Source of the DNA: a virus
Direction: 5' to 3' (one strand)
Length of the DNA stretch: 25,223 nt
Virus record (IMG/VR): IMGVR_UViG_3300032311_001364
Span: 1-25,223 of that record
A model generated the notes under the pieces. The model did not search any database, was not told where the DNA came from, and saw only the letters and a list, made by a program, of their open reading frames with translations. The position numbers and the translations under genes are program-made. Below are positions 8,527 through 15,185 of this stretch, one piece after another. The stretch's first letter is position 1, and the number at the start of each line of letters is the position of its first letter.

Positions 8527-11480
8527 TGGCTACATATATTGATTTAGATAGAACTTGCACTCAAAGTTGTATTTTAGCTTATGATGCTGCTGCTAAATTA
8601 ACTGACCTTTCATATGCAAAACCACCAGAATATTATGAATGGGAACGTGGTGCTGACTATACAATCAGTGGACATTTTGGTGGAAGTGTTCAAGTAGTAA
8701 CCAATTTTGTTACTACAGGTTCTTTACCAGTACCAGCTCCATTTGGTGTACCTTGGTATTGGTATATAAATGCAGATGTAACAGTAGATAATGGTTTTGG
8801 AACAGTAGTTACACAAACAATAGTTTTAAAATCTGGTTCTATTCCTGGTGTTGTTGGATATGTTCCTTTTGTTGAAGAATCACAAGCAATTTCTGGCACT
8901 GTAAATTTTTCTTATCCAACTAGAATATTTTATGACATTGATGAAAATGTTCCAGGAACTGAATATTTATGGCCACCAAGAACAAAATATACTCAATATG
9001 AACGTACTAGAGTTGGACAAACAGCAACAGTATCTATTACATTAAATGGTCAAACTGTTACTGCAAGTGGGGCTATTTCATCAGCTGTAGGTTCAGATTA
9101 TAACTTTGTTTTTGATGGAGAAGCTTTTGCAAATGGAGCTTCAGCATCAGTAGAAAACTTTATACTTTCAGCTCCACAAATTAATAGTATTTTAATTCCA
9201 AGTTACAGTTATATTTATGCTAGAGATGCAAGTCAATTTGTAAGCCAAGACACTACTATTAATTTACATACTACTGGTGCTGATGATGCTTTTGGTGCAG
9301 CTCTTAATACATATGCTATTTTGAATAGTGATGTAAAACTTGAAAGAAAAATGAATTTTAAAGGCTGGGTAAATGCTTGGTCTTATTCTATGGATACTGA
9401 TAAAGATATCAATATTTATGGTTTAACAGCTTTTCCAGAAGTTTTTAGTTTTACTGGTGATTATGATGTTTCTTATGTAGGTACTCAAAGACAATTTAAT
9501 GCAACTTTAGGATTAGGTCCAAGTGTAATTGGTGATAGTACTAATACAGACACTATGCCAGTGTCAAATATCTACTGTGAATTAAGTGATACTGCACCTA
9601 TATTTCAAGAGTTAGGAAGTCCTAGAATGCCATTTAGAGGATGGTCATTTAATGGTGCTTCTATCTATAATCAGAAAGAAATTACTTTGCCAGGAAGTGG
9701 AACATCAAGAACTTATGCATATCCAAACTGTCAAAACTTTTCAGCATATAGATTCTTAGATATTAATGCAAACTCTAATACTGCATCACCAATTTTATCT
9801 ACATTAACAGTAAGATATGGTCAACTATCTAATACTGATATATTACAAACTGATTTAACTTTTCAACCTGCTGGTAACACTGCTAGAGTTGATTTATGTT
9901 TTGCTGACCAGTTGCATAATACTTATCCATTTCCTGATATTTCATATCAGGACAATCCATATCCTCGTGCAAATCCAATTGACCCAGTATTTGAATCATT
10001 ATATAAAAAAGTCAATGATGATATGTATGGAATCTCACTTGTTGGCTCATTAAATTTAAGCGGAAATATCAACGTTTCAAGCATTAAACTAATAAGAGAT
10101 GACAATACAGCTAAATGTAATTTTATAGCTCCAAATTACGATTATTCAGAAGGATTAGGTTATCAACAACTACCTGAAGTATATACTGGTGGATTAATAC
10201 CTGACACAAATATATCAGTTACTTATTATGGTAGAAGATTTTGGCAACATAACACTCAAGGTAAAGAAGAAGAAGAGTTTGATGTTATGTTTATCAATGA
10301 CCAATCTTCAATTACTATCTCTTCAACTGGTATTTCTAATCTTTGTGACAGAATAGAAGCAACTAATTATCTTGGAGATAAAATACATCCAGGGTGGACA
10401 GCTAACCCATCAACTCCATTTAATAATGCAAGTTATTTACAAAATGGATATCTAAACTCAACAACTGGGTATTCAACCTGGTTAATGGGTGGTGGAATGG
10501 AATATATTGCTGGTAATCAAAGATTTGGTTTTGATAGAGATTTATCTGAAGAAACTAATGATTATGATATTAAAGCTCAAACTATATTTGATGAATTAAA
10601 TCATGACTTTATTCCTGACTATCCTGACCCATTTGGTTTAGAAGCACCAGGTGAAACAGATTTAAAATTATATTCTTTTCAATGTTGGAGAGGTCAATTC
10701 CACGGGTTAGTACAAAAACAAGTAGCTGGACAATTAGTAGAAACTAAACTTGCCTCTAGTGGTGCTTTTGGTCCTAATGCCAACACTGATTCAATTGGAA
10801 CTTATTTTACTGGTTTTCCTGGAAATAGACAGCTTGGATGGAAAGTATCTACTGGTGGAACTGAAACTACTTCTTTGCCAATTATAGGCTCAAATACTAG
10901 AAGAGTTAGTTTTTATTATGTACTTGTTGGTCAATACATTATATCAGCATCTATGTCTGGTTTTTATCAACATATGATTGGAACTTTAACTGGTAATAAT
11001 GTTCAATTAATATCAACAACAACACCAGATTTTTCTACATTTGATTATTTAAATACAGATATTGATGATGCAGCTGAACCTGCAATAAGTTGGATATCAC
11101 CTACTAATCTAAATGAACTAGCTATAGTAGTTAGGAATATAAATAATAACGATATTGAATATTACACTTTAAATGATTTTGTAAATGGAGTAGCTTCAAT
11201 GCCAACTGTATTAGGTACTGGAACAACACCAGCAATAGCAATAAATGGAAACGGTAGTCAACTAATTGTTTTTAGAACATCATCTTCAAACATTCAAAGA
11301 GTGATTATTGATAGTGCTGGAAATATCACCACTGCAGCTTCAAATGTAGTAACTGGTAATGTTGCTGATAGTGGTTTAGGATGTTACTGGTTAGATGATG
11401 TACCTTACCTTGTCTATGACCATACAACCAATGGAATCACTGTAGTTAAAAGTGAAAATTACGGACAAACTTTCTCATAA
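8526..11480 (+). CDS. Large tail fibre / tail tip-associated protein, unassigned fold
   Basis: A 984-residue, strand-rich, Asn/Thr/Ser/Tyr-rich protein, last gene of the tail block and coupled to the hub gene by TAATG. I do not recognise a named family along most of its length. The N-terminus has a CTQSC motif (residues 11-15) that might bind metal or form a disulphide. The last 150 residues look like a beta-propeller (repeats of the type LAIVVRN, QLIVFRT, PYLVYDH), and the protein ends with SENYGQTFS, which resembles a sialidase/BNR Asp-box (SxDxGxTW). Position and composition suggest an adhesion or receptor-binding role. A glycan-binding role is inference. Confidence 0.55.
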   Translation: MATYIDLDRTCTQSCILAYDAAAKLTDLSYAKPPEYYEWERGADYTISGHFGGSVQVVTNFVTTGSLPVPAPFGVPWYWYINADVTVDNGFGTVVTQTIVLKSGSIPGVVGYVPFVEESQAISGTVNFSYPTRIFYDIDENVPGTEYLWPPRTKYTQYERTRVGQTATVSITLNGQTVTASGAISSAVGSDYNFVFDGEAFANGASASVENFILSAPQINSILIPSYSYIYARDASQFVSQDTTINLHTTGADDAFGAALNTYAILNSDVKLERKMNFKGWVNAWSYSMDTDKDINIYGLTAFPEVFSFTGDYDVSYVGTQRQFNATLGLGPSVIGDSTNTDTMPVSNIYCELSDTAPIFQELGSPRMPFRGWSFNGASIYNQKEITLPGSGTSRTYAYPNCQNFSAYRFLDINANSNTASPILSTLTVRYGQLSNTDILQTDLTFQPAGNTARVDLCFADQLHNTYPFPDISYQDNPYPRANPIDPVFESLYKKVNDDMYGISLVGSLNLSGNINVSSIKLIRDDNTAKCNFIAPNYDYSEGLGYQQLPEVYTGGLIPDTNISVTYYGRRFWQHNTQGKEEEEFDVMFINDQSSITISSTGISNLCDRIEATNYLGDKIHPGWTANPSTPFNNASYLQNGYLNSTTGYSTWLMGGGMEYIAGNQRFGFDRDLSEETNDYDIKAQTIFDELNHDFIPDYPDPFGLEAPGETDLKLYSFQCWRGQFHGLVQKQVAGQLVETKLASSGAFGPNANTDSIGTYFTGFPGNRQLGWKVSTGGTETTSLPIIGSNTRRVSFYYVLVGQYIISASMSGFYQHMIGTLTGNNVQLISTTTPDFSTFDYLNTDIDDAAEPAISWISPTNLNELAIVVRNINNNDIEYYTLNDFVNGVASMPTVLGTGTTPAIAINGNGSQLIVFRTSSSNIQRVIIDSAGNITTAASNVVTGNVADSGLGCYWLDDVPYLVYDHTTNGITVVKSENYGQTFS

Positions 11481-11520
11481 ATTTTAAACATCAAGAACAA
11501 AAACTCTAGCGATAAAAAAA

Positions 11521-11543
11521 AGAGCCTTAAAAAATAAGGCTCT
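11521..11543 (-). terminator. Rho-independent terminator for minus-strand transcription
   Basis: A perfect 9-bp stem, AGAGCCTTA with TAAGGCTCT, and a 5-base A loop. Eight A residues precede it on the plus strand, giving a U-tract only in the minus-strand transcript; the plus strand has no T-tract after the stem. It would stop antisense transcripts from entering the tail genes. A plus-strand role, such as mRNA stability, is also possible. Confidence 0.6.
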
Positions 11544-11560
11544 ATGAGTTGGAGTGTTCA

Positions 11561-12133
11561 ATGATTATAACAGCTTTATACTATACTATTCCAAACCAGG
11601 TGTCAAGTAAAATGCAAAAAGAAATAGCTTTATTAGCAGCAGATGAAGCAGTGTTAAACATTGGAGTAACTGAATCAAGTATAGACAATTTTGGACCTGC
11701 CATCAAAAAATACTTAGCATCAGTAAACCTCGAAGAAGGATTCGCTTGGTGCTGCGGTTTTGTTAAGTATAGATTTATGAATGCAGCTGAAAAACTAGAC
11801 TTAACACTGTCTAAGGAATTTCTTAAGCTTGATGGATGGTCTACCTCTTGGAAAAAATATGCTGAAAAACACAACGTTTGGACATCTTTAGAGGAAGCTA
11901 AAGCCAATCCATCAATTGTCAAAAAAGGACACGTTATTCTCTTTTATTCTGCTGAAAAGAAACGTATTTATCACGCTGGAATTGTCATCTCTTCAAATGA
12001 AAGTGGAGTGGTTACAGTTGAAGGAAACACAGGACCTGGTCCTGGAGTAACAGCTAATGGTGATGGAGTATATTTAAAACGTAGAAGCTGGACTTCTATT
12101 GGAAAACTCGGAGGTTTTTTAAGAACATATTGA
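11561..12133 (+). CDS. Endolysin, CHAP/NlpC-P60-like cysteine peptidase or amidase
   Basis: A 190-residue protein. Residues 58-72 (EEGFAWCCGFVKYRF) match the catalytic Cys motif of CHAP-type peptidoglycan hydrolases, with Cys64 the likely nucleophile. The strand IYHAGIVI provides His138, and VEGNTG gives Asn156 (or Glu154) as the third polar residue. Residues 110-136 include KKGHVILFY, the usual strand before the His. It would cut peptidoglycan peptides or the amide bond late in infection. I chose the ATG at 11561 because GGAG lies six bases upstream; an in-frame TTG at 11549 lacks a site. No signal peptide or membrane segment is seen, so a holin would be expected, but none is adjacent. No separate cell wall-binding domain is evident. 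Confidence 0.82.
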   Translation: MIITALYYTIPNQVSSKMQKEIALLAADEAVLNIGVTESSIDNFGPAIKKYLASVNLEEGFAWCCGFVKYRFMNAAEKLDLTLSKEFLKLDGWSTSWKKYAEKHNVWTSLEEAKANPSIVKKGHVILFYSAEKKRIYHAGIVISSNESGVVTVEGNTGPGPGVTANGDGVYLKRRSWTSIGKLGGFLRTY

Positions 12134-12172
12134 CTATTTTAAACTGCACAACAAAACAACAGCTAATTGAAA

Positions 12173-12209
12173 AAACCAGGAAGTAAAATTCCTGGTTTCT
12201 TTCTTTTTT
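12173..12209. terminator. Bidirectional terminator between the endolysin and a minus-strand gene
   Basis: Stem CCAGGAA (12176-12182) with TTCCTGG (12189-12195), extended by A-T pairs. It is followed by a T-rich tract to 12209 on the plus strand and by a T-run (from 12175-12171) on the minus strand. It serves the converging endolysin and 12229-12453 genes. Confidence 0.85.
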
Positions 12210-12228
12210 GTGAGTTATGATTGATGGA

Positions 12229-12453
12229 TTACTGAACGAACGAAAGTATTGTATCATCTTCTTCAACAAAAACAATACCATCCTTTAAAAGTATACGGTC
12301 AATAATGTCAATGCAGTTTTGAATTAGTACCTTTCTCTTTTCAACTGCTTCTTTCATTGCATTATCCCACTCTTCATCATAAGCAAACCAAGAATCATCA
12401 TCTTCTTCTTCAACGTCACTGTTCATTTGATTAACCACTTTCTTGTTTAACAT
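12229..12453 (-). CDS. Small acidic protein of unknown function (orphan gene)
   Basis: A 74-residue protein if the ATG at 12453 is used; strongly acidic (EEEDDDSW, residues 14-21) with a basic-amphipathic helix after it and a hydrophobic helix/strand toward the end (IDIIDRILLKDGIVFVEEDD). I do not recognise a family. The frame is open up to a TTG at 12522 (97 residues), but that TTG has no ribosome binding site and sits in the T-run of a small hairpin (12526-12538), so I prefer 12453. Just upstream of 12453 on the minus strand is a promoter-like TTGCAT-16-TAACAT with a TATAACG motif, which would give a very short leader. It runs opposite to the phage's main direction and shares a terminator with the endolysin. 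An inhibitor or DNA-mimic role is possible from the acidity, but is only a guess. Confidence 0.55.
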   Translation of the reverse strand: MLNKKVVNQMNSDVEEEDDDSWFAYDEEWDNAMKEAVEKRKVLIQNCIDIIDRILLKDGIVFVEEDDTILSFVQ

Positions 12454-12525
12454 CCAACAGTTAATGTTATCATGATAAACGTTATATGCAAATCTTTTTT
12501 CTGGAGTAGGTATTCCTATCAAAAT

Positions 12526-12574
12526 AGGGCGAAGCCCTCTCTATATCTTATCTTTCTCTTCTACTTCGTAGAAG
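12526..12574. other. Two short GC-rich hairpins with TTC/GAA loops
   Basis: AGGGC-GAA-GCCCT at 12526-12538 and CTTCTAC-TTC-GTAGAAG at 12558-12574 are perfect stems with 3-base loops. On the minus strand the first is followed by ATTTTG, so it may be a weak terminator for minus-strand transcription. The function of the second is unknown. Confidence 0.45.
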
Positions 12575-12591
12575 TAATTAATTAAGATGAG

Positions 12592-12740
12592 CATTATTTA
12601 GGATAGGATTTGTTTGACAGCTTACCTTTACGTCAAACAAATAATGCTTTACTGTCAAACAAATAATGTTTTTTCGTCAAACAAATAATGTTTCTCTGTC
12701 AAACAAATAATAAGACCATAATTTCTATTATTTGTTTGAC
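12592..12740. repeat. Iteron-like repeat array, core GTCAAACAAATAATG
   Basis: Four direct copies of the 15-bp core lie at 12632-12646, 12654-12668, 12676-12690 and 12698-12712 (the last ends in ATA). The period is exactly 22 bp, about two helical turns, and the 7-base T-rich spacers are unrelated or weakly related to each other. A perfect inverted copy of the last repeat lies at 12726-12740, and a further inverted copy, split by about 12 bases, lies at 12592-12618. The last direct and inverted copies could form a 15-bp stem. The array is intergenic, upstream of a DNA-binding protein gene. Even spacing on one DNA face suggests cooperative protein binding: an origin, a partition site or an operator. 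Confidence 0.8.
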
Positions 12741-12784
12741 AAAAAAACTCTTTATCAGATAAGCAGGAAATCTTTAAACTTGTG

Positions 12785-12793
12785 TGGTATATT
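12785..12793 (+). promoter_or_regulatory. Candidate extended -10 promoter for the 12892 gene
   Basis: TGGTATATT is an extended -10 element (TGnTATATT) about 100 bases before the start codon. A TTGACA at 12736-12741 overlaps the inverted repeat of the array but pairs only with a weak -10 near 12758. Transcription from about 12800 would include the leader hairpin at 12812-12871. Confidence 0.4.
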
Positions 12794-12811
12794 ACCAATG
12801 GAACTAAGATT

Positions 12812-12878
12812 CCATTTTTCACCAAAAGAATTTACTGGAGATTTGCAAGTCTCCAGTAAATGTGAAAATGGATTTTTT
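12812..12878 (+). promoter_or_regulatory. Long leader hairpin followed by a T-run, possible attenuator
   Basis: Inner perfect 11-bp stem TTTACTGGAGA (12831-12841) with TCTCCAGTAAA (12850-12860). Outer stem of about 10 bp between CCATTTTTCAC (12812-12822) and GTGAAAATGG (12862-12871), with one bulged T. Six T residues follow at 12873-12878, just before the ribosome binding site (AAGGTG, 12881-12886). The layout resembles a terminator in the leader of the DNA-binding gene; a role as an RNA or protein binding site is also possible. Confidence 0.55.
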
Positions 12879-12891
12879 CCAAGGTGAAAAA

Positions 12892-13641
12892 ATGGTTATA
12901 TCTGCACAAACTCTTTCAAGAGAAATTTATTCTTTTGTCGCTCAAAATAAGTTAGAAAAAATTCCTGGTTTTAAAGAATCTTTTCCTGAATACAAAAAAG
13001 TCTATGATGACTATTATGATTTATATGAAGAAAAAGTTAGTTTATTTTGTGAGACAATAATAAAAAACAACTCTTTACTTACTGTTGAAAATATATCTGA
13101 GTTTTTTTTGACAAACTTTAAACATTTATATGACAATGGCTATGTTCATAAAAAAACAAAACCAGCTATTGCAAAAACCAACTTAACTCCAAAACCAAAG
13201 GGTAGACCTAAAGGCTCAAGTAATAAAAAAGAAGTGCCTTTTGAACTTCCTAAATATCAAGTTACAGAAGAAAACTTTGTCCATTGTTTAACAGATTTGA
13301 TGTGGTACAAGCAAGGTTTAAAAGCTAAAGAGTTATTTACATACTTAGAATATGACCAAGCCTTAGAAAAGAAGCTTTATTGGTTACTTCATAAACACAC
13401 TGGTTTATGTTGGAAGAAAACTCAAAAAGCATATAAAAACTTTAACGTTGAAAGGTTTTATGCTATTGGTGAACGAACTGGATATTATTATGAAGGAAAG
13501 ATATTATCGCTTTCTGAATTGGCAAAAATTACTGGAAAATCTAAACAAATATTAAGTTATAGAATCAAAAAGGGTATGAGTCATTTTCAAGCCATAAGTG
13601 AAGAAATTAACACTAATATGGTTAGAAAAAACCAGGTATGA
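12892..13641 (+). CDS. DNA-binding protein with AT-hook-like GRPKGS motif and C-terminal HTH
   Basis: A 249-residue basic protein. Residues 1-95 are helical. At about residues 104-113 is GRPKGSSNKK, an AT-hook-like basic motif common in phage DNA-binding proteins. The C-terminal 45 residues, with GYYYEGKILSLSELAKITGK and then ILSYRIKKGMS, match the helix-turn-helix module often attached to phage HNH proteins (NUMOD-like). No nuclease motif is visible. I chose ATG 12892 because AAGGTG lies five bases upstream; GTG 12862 and ATG 12868 fall within the leader hairpin. It is followed by a shorter paralogue at 13674. It may bind the repeat array upstream, as a repressor or replication/partition protein; that is inference from adjacency. 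Confidence 0.6.
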   Translation: MVISAQTLSREIYSFVAQNKLEKIPGFKESFPEYKKVYDDYYDLYEEKVSLFCETIIKNNSLLTVENISEFFLTNFKHLYDNGYVHKKTKPAIAKTNLTPKPKGRPKGSSNKKEVPFELPKYQVTEENFVHCLTDLMWYKQGLKAKELFTYLEYDQALEKKLYWLLHKHTGLCWKKTQKAYKNFNVERFYAIGERTGYYYEGKILSLSELAKITGKSKQILSYRIKKGMSHFQAISEEINTNMVRKNQV

Positions 13642-13673
13642 TATGATTTAGTTGTACGAAAGGATATTCTTTA

Positions 13674-14195
13674 ATGTTTGAACACTCATATGAGACAAAT
13701 ACCTTAATAGATGAAAAATCTATATTGCAAAAACCTAAATCAAATGCAGGTAGACCAAAGGGTAGTAAAAATAAAAAAACTCAAAAGTCAATCTTTATGC
13801 CATTTCACAAGATTAGTTTTGTTAATGGTCATATAGAAATAGATGTTTTAGTTAAGGCTATTGCAGATTTAGTTTGGAGACAAGAAGGTTTGATGATAAG
13901 AGAATATGTTAATTTGTTAAACTTAACCGATTCTCAAAAAAAATATATTATTAACTCATTTACTAAAAACCCACAAATTTTTAATAATAAATACTGGGAA
14001 ATAAGTTTTAATAATAAAATAAAAGTTTTAAAACCAAAGATGAGAAGGTCTGGTTATTATGGAAAAGCTAAAGGATTATATGATTTATTTGGATTATCTT
14101 TCATAGCAGAACATACTAATATAAATAAAAATACACTTTTATATAGACTAAAATTTATGAGTATTAAAGATGCAATAAAAAACCCTGGTGAATAA
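13674..14195 (+). CDS. Paralogous DNA-binding protein with GRPKGSKNKK motif and C-terminal HTH
   Basis: A 173-residue basic protein with GAAAGGA as ribosome binding site. It shares its plan with the gene upstream: NAGRPKGSKNKK (about residues 25-36), then a region with ADLVW (compare TDLMW upstream), then SGYYGKAKGLYDLFGL and a final helix pair with TLLYRLKFMSIKDAI (compare ILSYRIKKGMSHFQAI). The shared order of features suggests a duplication in which the N-terminal domain was lost or replaced. Its stop codon lies inside the loop of the following terminator. DNA binding is inferred from the AT-hook-like motif and HTH; the target is unknown. Confidence 0.6.
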   Translation: MFEHSYETNTLIDEKSILQKPKSNAGRPKGSKNKKTQKSIFMPFHKISFVNGHIEIDVLVKAIADLVWRQEGLMIREYVNLLNLTDSQKKYIINSFTKNPQIFNNKYWEISFNNKIKVLKPKMRRSGYYGKAKGLYDLFGLSFIAEHTNINKNTLLYRLKFMSIKDAIKNPGE

Positions 14196-14210
14196 CCAGG
14201 GTTTTCTTTT
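14180..14210. terminator. Bidirectional terminator for converging genes
   Basis: Stem AAACCCTGGT (14180-14189) with ACCAGGGTTT (14195-14204), loop GAATA. T-rich on the plus strand to 14210, and six Ts on the minus strand. The stop codon of the 13674 gene is in the loop. It also serves the minus-strand 14222-14659 gene. Confidence 0.88.
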
Positions 14211-14221
14211 ATCTGAACTGT

Positions 14222-14659
14222 TTATCTGTTGGTGACATTAAATATTATTGAATGGCCAGCAGTTGACATTAAAACAAATTTCTTCTCTTCAAAATCATAA
14301 TATAAATGATTTTCATTACCATCAGGATTTTGATTATAGGCCAACTGAGTTAAACCAAAACCAAATAAAAAGTCAATGCATTCTTCTGACCCAATGTTTT
14401 CCATAAACTCAATGAAATATTTTCCACTGTTGTACTTCTTAACAATAAAAAACTTCTTGTTTGAGTTATTGAAATATAAAACCATTTGCACTCTTTCATA
14501 GCTAACCTTTGAAATAGCAAATATATCACCAATAACATTGTATCTACCAAATACTCTTAAGCTAGTAGCCTGAGTACGAGTCGGGTCATTACATATTTCA
14601 ATTAAATTGTCCAAGGAAATATAAAGTTCCTGAGACATAATATCGTTCACTTTTTCCAT
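14222..14659 (-). CDS. Orphan protein of unknown function, minus strand
   Basis: A 145-residue mixed alpha/beta protein I cannot assign to a family. Visible segments are an N-terminal helix (MSQELYISLDNLIEICND), a strand-rich middle with YERVQMVLYF and KKFFIVKKY, and a C-terminal half with LFGFGLTQLAY and HLYYDFEEKKFVLM. Cysteines are too few and scattered for a zinc site. I chose ATG 14659, which has GAGG eight bases upstream; an internal ATG seven codons later lacks a site. It has its own promoter (14678-14707, minus) and shares a terminator with the 13674 gene, the pattern of an accessory moron gene expressed independently of the late genes. Confidence 0.7.
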   Translation of the reverse strand: MEKVNDIMSQELYISLDNLIEICNDPTRTQATSLRVFGRYNVIGDIFAISKVSYERVQMVLYFNNSNKKFFIVKKYNSGKYFIEFMENIGSEECIDFLFGFGLTQLAYNQNPDGNENHLYYDFEEKKFVLMSTAGHSIIFNVTNR

Positions 14660-14677
14660 TTACTAAACCTCACACAC

Positions 14678-14707
14678 ATTATAACGTATACTCTGATAAA
14701 AGTGCAA
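14678..14707 (-). promoter_or_regulatory. Promoter for the minus-strand 14222-14659 gene
   Basis: Minus strand: TTGCAC (14702-14707), 18-base spacer, TATAAT (14678-14683). The plus-strand motif TATAACGTATA (about 14680-14690) overlaps the -10, matching a motif seen at other promoters in this window. Its -35 box is five bases from that of the divergent promoter. Confidence 0.75.
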
Positions 14708-14712
14708 CATCC

Positions 14713-14742
14713 TTGCAAAAATATATTTGTATGTGTTATAAT
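14713..14742 (+). promoter_or_regulatory. Promoter of the regulatory/terminase operon, apparently leaderless
   Basis: TTGCAA (14713-14718), 18-base spacer, extended -10 TGTTATAAT (TATAAT at 14737-14742). The ATG at 14749 begins exactly seven bases after the -10, where transcription should start, so the mRNA would have no leader and no ribosome binding site. Confidence 0.8.
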
Positions 14743-14748
14743 ATTGGT

Positions 14749-14976
14749 ATGGACGAAGAAGAAGATTTTATCATTTCTGAAGAAGGTGTTATTCCCTACG
14801 TCAGAATCTATATCACTGTTGGAAAAGCTAATCACGATATGCTTGAAATACATGAAATTATCGATGCCTTAACACAAGATAACAAATCACCTAGTGAAAA
14901 CATTAAAGATATTATTGACAAGGGAATGGTTAATATTTACGCTTGCACATTTAACGAGACAGTAAAAGTATTATGA
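14749..14976 (+). CDS. Small acidic protein, first gene of regulatory operon, leaderless
   Basis: A 75-residue acidic protein (N-terminus MDEEEDF) of unknown family, with a strand-rich first half (VIPYVRIYITVG) and a helix around LEIHEIIDALTQD. The ATG at 14749 coincides with the expected transcription start of the promoter at 14713-14742; the frame extends upstream only over the promoter. The gene ends in an ATGA overlap with the XRE gene, so the two are co-translated. A regulatory role is suggested only by this coupling. Confidence 0.7.
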   Translation: MDEEEDFIISEEGVIPYVRIYITVGKANHDMLEIHEIIDALTQDNKSPSENIKDIIDKGMVNIYACTFNETVKVL

Positions 14977-15185
14977 AGAGAAAAGATTTACTTATCACAG
15001 AATTGACACAGATGGAAATTGCAGAAAGGGTAGGTGTCGCTCAACCTTTAATAAGTAGATGGTTCTCAGGTTCTTGTATGCCTCGTCCTTCTACTATTAA
15101 AAGATTAGCAACAGCATTGGAAGTGAGCGAAAAGGAATTATTAGTCTATTTGTATGAAAAACATCAAAACCTGGCAAGATTATAA
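14973..15185 (+). CDS. XRE-family (Cro/CI-type) helix-turn-helix regulator
   Basis: A 70-residue protein that is almost entirely one HTH_3 domain: LTQMEIAERVGVAQPLISRW (residues 11-30) contains helices 2 and 3 of the HTH, followed by PRPSTIKRLATALEVSEKEL, the usual helices 4-5. It has no dimerisation or cleavage domain, so it is Cro-like in size. It overlaps the 75-residue gene by ATGA and the sigma-like gene by 32 bases, linking its synthesis to both. It may act on the divergent promoters at 14678-14742; the operator is not known, but TATAACGTATA there is a candidate. Confidence 0.85.
   Translation: MKRKDLLITELTQMEIAERVGVAQPLISRWFSGSCMPRPSTIKRLATALEVSEKELLVYLYEKHQNLARL

Noticed and set aside
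8690-8899. Minus-strand frame of 69 codons inside the fibre gene
   Set aside because: Fully inside a long plus-strand gene with no start signals; a shadow frame.
12229-12522. Long form of the acidic minus-strand gene starting at TTG 12522
   Set aside because: The TTG lacks a binding site and sits in a hairpin's T-run, while a promoter-like sequence lies inside the extra segment; kept only as an alternative.
12592-12740. Repeat array as a CRISPR array
   Set aside because: The repeats are 15 bp and the spacers only 7 bp, inverted copies flank the array, and no cas gene is present.
14713-14748. TTG at 14713 as the start of the first operon gene
   Set aside because: It lies in the -35 box of the promoter and has no ribosome binding site; the ATG at 14749 fits the predicted transcription start.
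14350-14853. Minus-strand frames overlapping the 14222-14659 gene and the divergent promoters
   Set aside because: One is in another frame of a better supported gene; the other spans both promoters and has no start signals.
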